Assembly (NCBI RefSeq): GCF_001418685.1
Contig: NZ_LIVM01000013.1
Coordinates: 1-62,475 of the forward strand
Length of the DNA: 62,475 nt
Source of the DNA: Apibacter mensalis
GTDB taxonomy: Bacteria; Bacteroidota; Bacteroidia; Flavobacteriales; Weeksellaceae
Direction of reading: 5' to 3'
Below, in pieces: positions 48,634 through 57,244 of the stretch (within the stretch, counting starts at the first letter, position 1; the number at the start of each line of letters is the position of its first letter). Below the pieces are notes generated by a model that had not been told where the DNA came from, did not search any database, and saw nothing but the letters and a program-made list of their open reading frames with translations. Position numbers and translations under genes: made by a program.

Positions 48634-50064
48634 ATGTTAAATTCTGCGATTTCAATATGGGAAGCTTGTCTGCAATATATCAAAGATAATATCTCTGAGA
48701 AATCCTATTTTACATGGTTCCAACCAATCAAGGCCGTAAAGCTTCAAGATAAAATATTGACCATACAGGTACCCAGTAAATTTTACTACGAATATCTTGA
48801 AGAAAATTACATTAAGATAATTAAAAGTGCCTTAACAAAAAACCTTGGGAAAGATGCAAAGTTGGTTTATTCCATAATGATGGAAAAAAACCAACAGTCT
48901 GAAAATTCTTTTACCGTAAATATTCCAAGTTCCCAGAAAGCACAAATAAAGGTTCAGGAAGTAGAAGCACCCCTATTCATTGAAAGAGGCGTTAAAAATC
49001 CATTTATAATTCCCGGATTACAAAAATTAAAAATTGATAGTCAGCTCAATACTAATTATACATTCGATAATTTTATTGAAGGCGATTCCAATCGTCTTGC
49101 ACGTTCAGCTGGTAAACAAATTGCAAAAAGACCCGGAGGTACTTCATTCAATCCTTTATTTATTTATAGTAGCGTTGGCTTAGGTAAAACACACTTGGCT
49201 CATGCTATTGGTTTAGAAGTTAAAAGGATACAAGCTGAAAAAACCGTCTTATATGTTTCCATGGAAAAGTTTTGTCAACAATTCCAAGAAGCTACTAAAT
49301 CAAATAATAGAAATGATTTTATCCACTTTTATCAGATGATTGATGTGTTAATTGTAGATGACATTCATTTTATATCCGGTAAAAAAGGCACACAGGAAGT
49401 GTTTTTTCATATATTTAATCATTTACATCAAAACGGAAAACAAATTATTTTAACCTCGGATAAATCCCCAGTAGACATTCAAGATGTTGAGCAACGTTTG
49501 ATATCTAGATTTAAATGGGGGCTTTCAACAGAAATACAATCTCCCGACTACACTACAAGACTAGCAATCCTTCAACAAAAAATGGAATTTGACGGTATTG
49601 CGCTTTCTGAAGAGGTTTTAGATTATATTGCTAAAAATATAAAAACAAATATTCGAGAACTGGAAGGATCTCTTAACTCAATAATTGCACAAGCAACTTT
49701 CAATAAAAAAGAAATTACGTTAGAGCTGGTTGAAAAAACGCTTTCTAATCTTATCACTAACTCGAAAAAAGATATAACGATAGAATATATTCAAAATCTA
49801 GTTTGTGATTATTTCAAAGTATCTATAGATGCTTTGCAATCTAAAACCAGAAAAAGAGATATTGTTCAGGCTAGACAACTAGCTATGTATTTCGCTAAAA
49901 AGTATACTAATGCTTCTCTTTCTTCAATTGGAATTCAGATTGGTAAAAGGGATCATGCAACCGTATTACATGCTTGTAAAACTGTTGATAATTTATTTGA
50001 GACTGATAAATTATTCAAATCCTATGTTGACGATTTAAATAAAAAATTGACTTCTGATATATGA
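48634..50064 (+). CDS. dnaA: Chromosomal replication initiator DnaA
   Basis: A 476-residue AAA+ initiator that opens the origin. Domain I at the N-terminus ('SEKSYFTWFQPIKAVKL'), a linker, then domain III with Walker A 'SSVGLGKTHLAHAIG', Walker B 'DVLIVDDIHFISG' and 'RLISRFKWGLS', and domain IV with the DNA-binding signature 'IGKRDHATVLHACKTV'. The stop overlaps the start of the phosphatase gene by four bases (ATGA). The presence of dnaA suggests, but does not prove, that the origin is close. Confidence 0.98.
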   Translation: MLNSAISIWEACLQYIKDNISEKSYFTWFQPIKAVKLQDKILTIQVPSKFYYEYLEENYIKIIKSALTKNLGKDAKLVYSIMMEKNQQSENSFTVNIPSSQKAQIKVQEVEAPLFIERGVKNPFIIPGLQKLKIDSQLNTNYTFDNFIEGDSNRLARSAGKQIAKRPGGTSFNPLFIYSSVGLGKTHLAHAIGLEVKRIQAEKTVLYVSMEKFCQQFQEATKSNNRNDFIHFYQMIDVLIVDDIHFISGKKGTQEVFFHIFNHLHQNGKQIILTSDKSPVDIQDVEQRLISRFKWGLSTEIQSPDYTTRLAILQQKMEFDGIALSEEVLDYIAKNIKTNIRELEGSLNSIIAQATFNKKEITLELVEKTLSNLITNSKKDITIEYIQNLVCDYFKVSIDALQSKTRKRDIVQARQLAMYFAKKYTNASLSSIGIQIGKRDHATVLHACKTVDNLFETDKLFKSYVDDLNKKLTSDI

Positions 50065-50513
50065 AAATATTAATGGTTTGTTTAGGTAATGTTTGTCGCT
50101 CACCAATGGCAGAAGGAATTTTACGATCAAAACTTCCTGATAGTTTTACTGTTGATAGTGCCGGAATTACAGATTATCATGTGAATGAAAAACCTGATAA
50201 ACGTGCAATAGAAGTTTGTAAAAAAAACAATATTGATATATCTAAGCTAAGAGGAAGAAAATTTATTACTTCTGATTTTGATGAGTTTGATATTATTTAT
50301 GTAATGGATCATGCCAATTACAGTGATATTATTTTTAAAGCAAAAAAAGAAGCGGACAAAAAAAAAGTTAAGTTAATTATGTCCGAATCACCTACTGCAG
50401 TTAAACAAAGTGTTCCTGACCCTTTTTATGGTGATATCGAAAATTTTGAAAAAGTTTTCAATCAATTGAATGAAGCTTGTAATTATATTGCTGAAAAACT
50501 TATAAAGCATTAA
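50061..50513 (+). CDS. Low-molecular-weight protein tyrosine phosphatase
   Basis: A 150-residue phosphatase with the P-loop 'VCLGNVCRSPMAEG' (C-x5-R-S) at residues about 6-19 and the general-acid Asp in 'VPDPFYGDIENF' near residue 120. It overlaps dnaA by four bases, so it is translationally coupled; why a phosphatase follows dnaA is unclear. Substrates unknown. Confidence 0.92.
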   Translation: MKILMVCLGNVCRSPMAEGILRSKLPDSFTVDSAGITDYHVNEKPDKRAIEVCKKNNIDISKLRGRKFITSDFDEFDIIYVMDHANYSDIIFKAKKEADKKKVKLIMSESPTAVKQSVPDPFYGDIENFEKVFNQLNEACNYIAEKLIKH

Positions 50514-50528
50514 TAATGGGAATTTTAC

Positions 50529-51398
50529 TTACCCATTAATCGCTTCTACTGCTTCAATTTCATTGGGCAACATTTGTTTTAAAAGTTCCTCAATACCATT
50601 TTTTAATGTAAAAGTTGATGATGGACAACCATTACAAGCTCCTTGTAAAAGCATTTTAGCAATTTTAGTTTTTTCATCAAAAGAAATAAGTTCGATATTC
50701 CCCCCATCTCCTGTTATGGCCGGTAATACATACTCATCTAATATATTCTTAATTTTAATTTCAATTTCTGAAAATTTTTTCTCAGAATTATCTATAGATT
50801 TATAAGTTGAAAAATTTTTTATGTTGCTGATTTCTTTTTCTTCTTTAATATATTCAGAAATATTATATCTTATTTCCATAGAGATATCCTCCCAATTAAA
50901 TTCATCGATTTTTGTTATAGAAACAAAATTATCTGATATAAATACTTCTTTGACATAAGGAAAGCTAAATAAGAATTGTGCTAACGGTACTTCTTTAGCT
51001 TCATGGATATTTTTTAATTCAATAATTCCTTCTATTAATATTCTGTTAGTAACAAATTTCATTACAGAATTATTGGGTGTCCTTTCTACATACACAGAAA
51101 TGGGATTGTAACGTGGTTGCAATATAACTGAAGGATTCGCTAACAATTCGTCTTCAATTAGCTCTTTTACTTCATCTAGAACCATATCCCATTCAACCAT
51201 GTCATTTTTTTGAACAGCAATAAAATTTGCAGTAATAAAAATATTGGTAATAAATGGCAATTGAAGTAACTCTTGAGCTATAGGAATATAACCAGCCTGA
51301 CTCATATCCGTTATTTCATAGCTTCCTTCTACTAATGTTGAGGGAGCGACAAATTTAACTATATTTTTATTAGGGGTAATTTCAATTTTTAATTTCAT
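50529..51398 (-). CDS. NifU-like iron-sulfur scaffold (Nfu type, duplicated N-domain)
   Basis: A 289-residue Fe-S carrier. Two N-terminal Nfu-N domains in tandem (residues about 1-90 and 100-185) share 'P.n..MKFV' starts and 'iFIt.NFI.i.K' ends, and the C-terminal NifU domain has the cluster-binding 'GDGGNIELISF' and 'GACNGCPSSTFTLKNGIE' (C-x-x-C). It probably hands Fe-S clusters to target proteins. It ends 15 bases from the phosphatase stop, with a short hairpin in the gap. Confidence 0.9.
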   Translation of the reverse strand: MKLKIEITPNKNIVKFVAPSTLVEGSYEITDMSQAGYIPIAQELLQLPFITNIFITANFIAVQKNDMVEWDMVLDEVKELIEDELLANPSVILQPRYNPISVYVERTPNNSVMKFVTNRILIEGIIELKNIHEAKEVPLAQFLFSFPYVKEVFISDNFVSITKIDEFNWEDISMEIRYNISEYIKEEKEISNIKNFSTYKSIDNSEKKFSEIEIKIKNILDEYVLPAITGDGGNIELISFDEKTKIAKMLLQGACNGCPSSTFTLKNGIEELLKQMLPNEIEAVEAING

Positions 51399-51474
51399 AT
51401 CATTTAGTTTAATTCTTCAAAAATACATAACTTGCTAGTATATATAAACAGAATCTTATAATATTATTTAAAAT

Positions 51475-52017
51475 ATGGCTCTAATTAAAAAAATATTAGA
51501 TAAATATCCATCTATTGAAAAAGATTGTTATATATCGGAAACAAGTGTAATTATTGGGGATGTGACGATTGGAAATCAAAGTTCTGTTTGGTTTAATGCG
51601 GTAATACGCGGTGATGTTAATTTTATAAAAATCGGTAACAGAGTCAATATTCAAGACAATGCAGTGATTCATTGTACCTATATGAAATATCCAACTTTTA
51701 TTGGTAATAACGTATCGATAGGTCATAATGCAGTTATTCATGGTTGTACTATATACGATAATGTTTTAATTGGTATGGGCGCCATAATAATGGATAATGT
51801 AACCGTTGAAAGCGATGCAATTATTGCTGCCGGAGCTGTAGTTACACAAGGTAAACTTGTTGCTAAAGGTGAAATATGGGGCGGTGTTCCTGCAAAGAAA
51901 ATAGGTATTACTTCAGAAGAAATAAAGAAGGATAAAATACATCAGACTGCTTCAAACTATATCAAATATAGTAAATGGTATACCAATGGTGAAGATGATG
52001 ATGACAATGGAATTTAA
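51475..52017 (+). CDS. Gamma carbonic anhydrase family protein
   Basis: A 180-residue left-handed beta-helix protein with hexapeptide repeats ('IIGDVTIG', 'VWFNAVIRGDVNFIKIG', 'NIQDNAVIHCT', 'VSIGHNAVIHGCTIYDNVLIGMGAIIM'; the last at about residues 81-107). The three metal His are all present in 'VIHCT', 'IGHNA' and 'VIHGC'. It belongs to the YrdA/PaaY/CamH group, which includes active and inactive carbonic anhydrases; activity cannot be judged. Confidence 0.9.
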   Translation: MALIKKILDKYPSIEKDCYISETSVIIGDVTIGNQSSVWFNAVIRGDVNFIKIGNRVNIQDNAVIHCTYMKYPTFIGNNVSIGHNAVIHGCTIYDNVLIGMGAIIMDNVTVESDAIIAAGAVVTQGKLVAKGEIWGGVPAKKIGITSEEIKKDKIHQTASNYIKYSKWYTNGEDDDDNGI

Positions 52018-52126
52018 TGTATCATTTATAAAATAAAAATTAGTAAATTTTAATGGATATATGCAATTAAAATTATTAACCTCGATATTCTTATTTTTTA
52101 ATTATTAAACACTTAAATTTTATTTT

Positions 52127-52501
52127 ATGATTAATAACTTATTTTTAGTTGGATTTGGTGGATCTTTAGGTTCAATAATTCGTTATCTTATATCTATTAA
52201 CATTCAAAAATATTATTGGGGAGGATTTCCTTTAGCAACATTTCTTATAAATTGTAGCGGTTGCATAATAATTGGATTATTTTTCGGCTTATCAGAACGA
52301 TTTGATTTTGTAAATAATGATATAAAATTATTTTTAATAACCGGTTTTTGTGGAGGGTATACTACTTTTTCAACCTTTTCAGCCGAAAATTTACAATTAT
52401 ATCAAAATCATCATTTTATAACTTTAGCCTTTTATGTATTTATCAGCATTTTTACCGGAGTCTTAGGTGTTTGGTTAGGTTATTTTATTTCTAAAATATA
52501 A
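52127..52501 (+). CDS. crcB: Fluoride channel CrcB/Fluc
   Basis: A 124-residue, four-helix membrane protein exporting fluoride as a dual-topology dimer. Marks: 'GFGGSLGSIIRYLIS' at the N-terminus, 'PLATFLINCSGCIIIG' (the pore Asn), and 'ITGFCGGYTTFSTFSAE' (the Phe-box and Na site). No fluoride riboswitch is seen in the 109 bases upstream. Complete. Confidence 0.95.
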   Translation: MINNLFLVGFGGSLGSIIRYLISINIQKYYWGGFPLATFLINCSGCIIIGLFFGLSERFDFVNNDIKLFLITGFCGGYTTFSTFSAENLQLYQNHHFITLAFYVFISIFTGVLGVWLGYFISKI

Positions 52502-52676
52502 AAAAATCTAACTTAACATATCTATAAATTTTTATAAAAAATTATTATCTTGTAGGACCCCTTATGATTATATATACAGGTTGAAATATAATCCCAATTA
52601 AAATAATTTAAAAAAATTTTTATTTACTAATTGGAAATCCAGAATAATTAAAGCTAATAAAAGAATATTAAAAGGT

Positions 52677-54236
52677 TTAATTAGAAAATTTAAAAATTAC
52701 CTCCTTATCTTCATTTTGAATTTGAAATTCAAGATATTTAAAACTATCCCTCGGTATTACTCTTATCCATCTTTTATAATTAAGAAACCATTCATTACGA
52801 ATGCTTTTAATACCCTTAGTCAAATAAGCTGCTACAAAAGGATGAGTGTGCAAATACAGTTTTCCTTTATTATATACTATGGCATTTAAAATTTGTTGTT
52901 GAATTTTATCCACAAGTACAATAGGGGATTCTACTTTACCATTGATATTAGGATTTTCTTCAGTTGTATTCAACTGTTTTTGGGGGCGTACCCTTTGTCT
53001 TGTGATTTGAACTAAACCAAATTTACTAGGAGGTAAGATTTTATGTTTTGCTTTGTCGTCTTTCATCACTTTTTTTAAATATTCATAAAGATCTTTTTTG
53101 TGTTGAGAAGATGTCAAATCAATAAAATCAATAACTATAATTCCTCCAATATCTCGTAAACGCAATTGGCGAGCAATTTCTGCTGCGGCTAACTTATTAA
53201 TATGTAGAGCTGCATCTTCTTGAGATTTTTGATTGGCTGTTACATTTCCTGAATTAACATCTATAACATGCAAAGCTTCAGTATGCTCAATTATCAAATA
53301 TGCTCCTTTAGATTGATATATATTAACATGCTTACCAAATAATTGCTTGATCTGCTTATCGATATTATAATATTCAAAAATAGGGATGTGGGAATCGTAA
53401 TATTTAACTAATTTAGATTTTTCGGGAGCTATAGTATTGAGATATTCCTTCATCTCTCCGGCTAATTCTTCATTATCACAAACAATGCTTATAAAATCTT
53501 CATTTAAATTATCCCTGAGAATCGATGATGCTTTATCCAGCTCTCCTAGAATTTTAGCAGGTGATTTGCTTTTTTTAATGTTCCTAAAACATACATTGTT
53601 CCACTTATTTAGCAAATTAACTAATTCCAATTGTAATTCTTGAGCAGATTTACCTTCAGCTACAGTTCTAATAATAAGACCGAAACCATTAGGACGAATT
53701 TGTTCTCCTATTTGTTTTAGTCTATCCTTCTCTTCAGCAGTAGATACATTTCTGGACACAGAAGTTTTAGAAGCAAAAGGTATTAATACAAGATACCTTC
53801 CGGCTAGAGAAATTTCTGATGATAAGCGAGGACCTTTAGTTGAAATAGGCTCTTTAGTTATTTGTACAAGTATATCCTGATTGGGAGCTAAAACATCTTG
53901 TATGACTCCATCCTTATTTATATCTTCTTCGAAAGAAAATGAAGTTAACTTGGGAGAATTTATTTTACCGGAAGAAACTCCTTTACAGTATTTTAATGAA
54001 GATTTAATTTGTGGTCCCAAATCTAGATAATGTAAAAAAGCATCTTTTTCGAACCCAATATTCACGAAACAAGCATTAAGACTTGGAGCAAGTTTTTTTA
54101 CTTTGCCCATAATAATATCTCCAACAGTAAAATTATTTCCTATCTCTTCTTCATGAAGTTCTTGAATTCTCCCCTCTTCTAATATTATAATCCTTACTTT
54201 TGAATGTTCGTATGATACTATTAATTCTTTACTCAT
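52677..54236 (-). CDS. rng: Ribonuclease E/G family protein
   Basis: A 519-residue RNase G-type endoribonuclease. An S1-like RNA-binding part sits at the start ('NFTVGDIIMGKVKKLAPSLN', then 'NACFVNIGFEKDAFLHYLD'), and the catalytic part has the magnesium Asps in 'ALHVIDVNSGN' and 'GIIVIDFIDL', and 'GLVQITRQRVRPQ'. There is a Lys/Ser-rich insertion of about 45 residues within the S1 domain (positions about 80-120). It lacks the long scaffold tail of RNase E. Upstream on the same strand are a 31-residue basic protein and HU. Confidence 0.93.
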   Translation of the reverse strand: MSKELIVSYEHSKVRIIILEEGRIQELHEEEIGNNFTVGDIIMGKVKKLAPSLNACFVNIGFEKDAFLHYLDLGPQIKSSLKYCKGVSSGKINSPKLTSFSFEEDINKDGVIQDVLAPNQDILVQITKEPISTKGPRLSSEISLAGRYLVLIPFASKTSVSRNVSTAEEKDRLKQIGEQIRPNGFGLIIRTVAEGKSAQELQLELVNLLNKWNNVCFRNIKKSKSPAKILGELDKASSILRDNLNEDFISIVCDNEELAGEMKEYLNTIAPEKSKLVKYYDSHIPIFEYYNIDKQIKQLFGKHVNIYQSKGAYLIIEHTEALHVIDVNSGNVTANQKSQEDAALHINKLAAAEIARQLRLRDIGGIIVIDFIDLTSSQHKKDLYEYLKKVMKDDKAKHKILPPSKFGLVQITRQRVRPQKQLNTTEENPNINGKVESPIVLVDKIQQQILNAIVYNKGKLYLHTHPFVAAYLTKGIKSIRNEWFLNYKRWIRVIPRDSFKYLEFQIQNEDKEVIFKFSN

Positions 54237-54278
54237 CTTTTACATTAATTATCCACCCATTTATATATTCATTTTGAA

Positions 54279-54329
54279 CAAAAACATTCTTTACCTATTG
54301 TTTCAACATTAAACTTGGGTAAAGAATGT
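54279..54329 (-). terminator. Long hairpin upstream of rng
   Basis: On the minus strand a 12-bp stem ACATTCTTTACC / GGTAAAGAATGT with a 22-base loop, followed by TTTTTG. It probably ends the HU / small-protein transcript; being about 45 bases before the rng start, it may also be a processing or control site in the rng leader. Confidence 0.55.
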
Positions 54330-54375
54330 ACAAATATCTTAAGTAAAAAAACTTAGTTTTATTGTTAGAAGAAAA

Positions 54376-54471
54376 TTATTTATTTTTCTTTTTATGACGA
54401 TTTAATCTTCTTCTTTTTTTACGTTTATGGGTCGCAACCTTATGACGTTTTCTTTTTTTTCCGCTTGGCAT
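54376..54471 (-). CDS. 31-residue very basic protein, probably ribosome-associated
   Basis: A short gene encoding MPSGKKRKRHKVATHKRKK followed by a further Lys/Arg/His-rich end; about two thirds of residues are basic. The start ATG at 54471 is 27 bases after the HU stop. Composition and size resemble the small ribosomal-type proteins (AURKAIP1/COX24-like, or Bacteroidota-specific small subunit or large subunit extras). I am confident it is a real gene because the frame is packed with basic codons in a conserved style next to hup; the exact ribosomal name is uncertain. Confidence 0.75.
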   Translation of the reverse strand: MPSGKKRKRHKVATHKRKKRRRLNRHKKKNK

Positions 54472-54498
54472 AGTATACTTTTATTTAATTAATTATTA

Positions 54499-54792
54499 CT
54501 AATTTTTAACTTTAACATTTATTTTAACGTTTTCAACAAAAGATTTAGCTGGTTTAAAAGCAGGTACATTGTGAGCCGGAATCTTTATAGTTGTATTTTT
54601 AGAAATGTTTCTTCCTGTTTTAGCAGCTCTTTTTTTAATTAAAAAAGTTCCAAAACCTCTTAAATAAACATTATCACCCTTAGCCATAGCAGTTTTAATC
54701 TCATCCATAAAAACTTCCACGACTTTTTGAGTTTCAACTTTTTCAAGACCCAGTTTACTTGAAATCGAATTTACGATATCTGCTTTTGTCAT
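54499..54792 (-). CDS. HU/IHF family DNA-binding protein
   Basis: A 97-residue histone-like protein: 'MTKADIVNSISSKLGLEKVE' helix pair, 'NVYLRGFGTFLIKKRAAKTGRN' (about residues 42-63) and the DNA-bending arm with its Pro in 'IPAHNVPAFKPAKSF'. A basic-acidic short tail follows ('VENVKINVKVKN'). It shapes the nucleoid and assists replication and transcription. It precedes the 31-residue basic protein on the same strand. Confidence 0.94.
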   Translation of the reverse strand: MTKADIVNSISSKLGLEKVETQKVVEVFMDEIKTAMAKGDNVYLRGFGTFLIKKRAAKTGRNISKNTTIKIPAHNVPAFKPAKSFVENVKINVKVKN

Positions 54793-54828
54793 ACTTTAAA
54801 TATTATATTATTATACTTCTAATTAAAT

Positions 54829-54858
54829 TTTGAGTTTGCAAATATAATATTATTTTTG
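54829..54858 (+). promoter_or_regulatory. Promoter for mutY (-33 TTTG, -7 TATTTTTG)
   Basis: TTTG at 54829-54832 and TATTTTTG at 54851-54858 with 18 bases between. The mutY GTG start is 30 bases further on. Confidence 0.65.
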
Positions 54859-54887
54859 GAAAGTAAAACTTATAAACATTTAAAAGT

Positions 54888-55880
54888 GTGAATTTTATTA
54901 GTCTTTTACAGAAATGGTATAAAAACAATAAACGCTTATTGCCGTGGCGGGAAACCCGTTCTCCTTATAACATTTGGATTTCGGAAATCATTTTTCAACA
55001 AACTCGTATTAATCAAGGATATGAATATTATTTAAATTTTATAAAACGGTTTCCTAGTATAGAGATTTTGGCAAATGCCACAGAAGATGAAGTTTTAATT
55101 TCTTGGCAAGGATTAGGATATTATTCAAGGGCACATAACTTACACTTTACCGCAAAATACATTTCAAGTAAATTAAATGGTATTTTTCCCACTTCCTATG
55201 ATGAGATAGTCAAACTTAAAGGTATTGGTAAATACACAGCTGCTGCCATCGCCTCCATATCCTTCAATCAAAAAATACCTGCCATTGATGGTAATGCTTT
55301 TAGAGTATATACCAGAATTTTTAGCTCTGAAAAAGATATAAGTAAAAGTAGTACGTTCAAATACTTTTTTGATTTGATTAAACCTTTAATGCCGGAAAAT
55401 CCGGGCGATTTCAATCAAGCTGTTATGGATTTCGGTTCTTTGGTTTGTACTCCGTTAAATCCTAAATGCAATCAATGTATTATACAAGATGAATGTCTAG
55501 CTTATAAAAATAATTTACAAAATGTTCTTCCGATCAAATCATCCTTTATTAAAATTAAAGAAGAAAAAATTCATTACGTCTATCTTTTTTATAAAAACTT
55601 AACATTGATAAAAAAAAGAAATAATAATTCCATATGGAAAGGATTATATGAATTTCCTTTATATGATAATAATTTCAAAAATTTCAGCATTCTCTATAAC
55701 CATCAAATTAAACATAAGCTAAGTCATAGGTTATTAACTATTACCATTTCAGAGATTGAAATTAATAAAGATGATTTTTATCAAGTCGCTAATAAGATAA
55801 ACGCTATAATTTTGAATAAAAACAACTTAAAAAGGTATGCTTTTCCTAAACCTGTGGAAAATTTTTTATTTTATAATTAA
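54888..55880 (+). CDS. mutY: A/G-specific adenine glycosylase
   Basis: A 330-residue repair enzyme removing A opposite 8-oxoG. Helix-hairpin-helix 'LKGIGKYTAAAIASI', catalytic Asp in 'AIDGNAFRVYTRIF' and 'GDFNQAVMDFGSLVC', and the 4Fe-4S motif C-x6-C-x2-C-x5-C in 'CTPLNPKCNQCIIQDEC'. The N-terminal 'LLPWRETRSPYNIWISEIIF' is diagnostic. The C-terminal NUDT1-like domain is present. The start is GTG; no ATG fits. First of mutY-ssb. Confidence 0.95.
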   Translation: MNFISLLQKWYKNNKRLLPWRETRSPYNIWISEIIFQQTRINQGYEYYLNFIKRFPSIEILANATEDEVLISWQGLGYYSRAHNLHFTAKYISSKLNGIFPTSYDEIVKLKGIGKYTAAAIASISFNQKIPAIDGNAFRVYTRIFSSEKDISKSSTFKYFFDLIKPLMPENPGDFNQAVMDFGSLVCTPLNPKCNQCIIQDECLAYKNNLQNVLPIKSSFIKIKEEKIHYVYLFYKNLTLIKKRNNNSIWKGLYEFPLYDNNFKNFSILYNHQIKHKLSHRLLTITISEIEINKDDFYQVANKINAIILNKNNLKRYAFPKPVENFLFYN

Positions 55881-55889
55881 ATTTTTTAT

Positions 55890-55897
55890 TACTTTTG
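55890..55897 (+). promoter_or_regulatory. -7 box (TACTTTTG) for ssb
   Basis: Exact TAnnTTTG match between mutY and ssb, 30 bases before the ssb ATG. A TTG inside it is in frame with ssb and is not a start. Confidence 0.55.
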
Positions 55898-55927
55898 TTC
55901 ATTAATGCGATCAATTTATATATAAAA

Positions 55928-56308
55928 ATGAGTACATCTATTAATAAAGTAATTTTAGTTGGAAATTTAGGTACCGACGTAAAATCTTATAGGTTTAGTG
56001 ATGGAAATATTGTTGTTAACTTTCCTGTTGCTACATCTGAAAGTTATTTAAACAAAGAAACAGGAGAAAAAGTAGATGTAACTGATTGGCATAATATAAC
56101 TGTAAGAAATAAACTGGCTGAACTTTGTGAAAAATTTCTTAAAAAAGGGAGTAAGGTTTATATTGAAGGTAAGCTAAAAACTCGAAAATTTGATGATAAC
56201 GGTATCACCAAACATATTACTGAAGTTATAGCAGATAATATTTTATTCTTATCTAACTTATTGGGTAAGCAAGCTGATAATGATGATATAGTTCAGCATG
56301 ATTTTTAA
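55928..56308 (+). CDS. ssb: Single-stranded DNA-binding protein
   Basis: Binds single-stranded DNA during replication and repair. The start at 55928 gives 126 residues, beginning 'MSTSINKVILVGNLGTDV' and with 'VTDWHNITVRNKLAELCEKF' and 'KGSKVYIEGKLKTRKF' of the OB fold. The C-terminal tail ends in 'DDIVQHDF', close to the acidic DDDIPF-type tail for partner binding. Confidence 0.95.
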   Translation: MSTSINKVILVGNLGTDVKSYRFSDGNIVVNFPVATSESYLNKETGEKVDVTDWHNITVRNKLAELCEKFLKKGSKVYIEGKLKTRKFDDNGITKHITEVIADNILFLSNLLGKQADNDDIVQHDF

Positions 56309-56343
56309 ATCTCAAAAATACTTATAAAAAAATTTTAACTTAT

Positions 56344-56613
56344 ATGGATGAACCCGGGCCCACGAGTATTTCATTAATTTATCTCCCATTATTTAATATT
56401 TTTCTCTTTTCATATTATTTTAAGAGGATTGATATTTGTAAATTACTTATTGTAAGTTTACAGAATTATACATTGACTACTTTTGTTTATACTAAATCTT
56501 CTACAAAATATATTCATTATAACATAGAATATTTACATAAAAATCTTCTATTTATCTATAATAGATATAACAATATACGTATTATAGTTAAAAATCAGTT
56601 ATATATTATTTAA
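56344..56613 (+). pseudogene. Probable gldE remnant between ssb and gldD
   Basis: The frame opens 'MDEPGPTSISLIYLPLFNIF', which resembles the N-terminus of GldE (a CNNM-like membrane protein), and lies exactly where Flavobacteriia carry gldE (mutY-ssb-gldE-gldD). After about 26 residues it loses similarity ('KRIDICKLLIVSLQNYTL' and beyond) and stops at 89 codons instead of more than 400. I infer a large internal deletion with decay. A chance frame is possible, but position and start favour the remnant. Confidence 0.5.
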
Positions 56614-56640
56614 ATTAAATACCAAAACATATTTATTTAG

Positions 56641-57222
56641 ATGAGTAAATTATTAAAAAAATTATATATTTTATATTCCATACCCCTATTTTCTTTTACA
56701 TTAATAAGTTGTAAGAAAGAAGAGTATTTACCTAAGCCGACTGGTCAAGTAAGATTAGAATACCCTACTCCAAGTTACATACTTTTTAAAAGAGAAAATT
56801 GTCCCTTTGAATTTCAATATTCAGCCTTCACAAAAGTAATAGATAAACATAAAAATTGTTGGTACAATTTTAGTTATCCATCAATGAAAGCTACTTTATA
56901 CTTAACTTATTCTGAGGTTGATGGAAATTTGAATTCATTATTAAAAGAAGCTCAAAGACTTGTTTATGAACATACAATAAAAGCTAATTCAATAAAGGCC
57001 AAGTCATTTTCTTACCCAGAGAAAAAAATATTTGGAAATCTTTATCGATTGGGGGGCGAATCTGCTTCAAACATTCAATTTTATGTAACAGACAGTACTA
57101 AACATTTCCTTTCTGGTAATTTGTATTTTAAAGTTCAGCCTAGACCTGATTCTTTACAACCTGCTGTTGACTATATTGAAAAAGATATTATTAAAATGAT
57201 TGAAACAACTACCTGGGAATAA
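56641..57222 (+). CDS. gldD: Gliding motility lipoprotein GldD
   Basis: A 193-residue lipoprotein (signal with lipobox 'FSFTLISC', Cys at about 24), followed by the family block 'YLPKPTGQVRLEYPTPSY' and 'CPFEFQYSAFTKV', and later 'GNLYRLGGESASNIQFYVTD'. GldD is needed for gliding and type IX secretion in Flavobacteriia, where gldE is usually adjacent. Complete and of normal length. Confidence 0.93.
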   Translation: MSKLLKKLYILYSIPLFSFTLISCKKEEYLPKPTGQVRLEYPTPSYILFKRENCPFEFQYSAFTKVIDKHKNCWYNFSYPSMKATLYLTYSEVDGNLNSLLKEAQRLVYEHTIKANSIKAKSFSYPEKKIFGNLYRLGGESASNIQFYVTDSTKHFLSGNLYFKVQPRPDSLQPAVDYIEKDIIKMIETTTWE

Positions 57223-57244
57223 ACTTAATTTTTTTTGTATTAAA

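Noticed and set aside
52018-52126. Fluoride riboswitch before crcB
   Set aside because: The short leader lacks the conserved GG-rich pseudoknot sequence.
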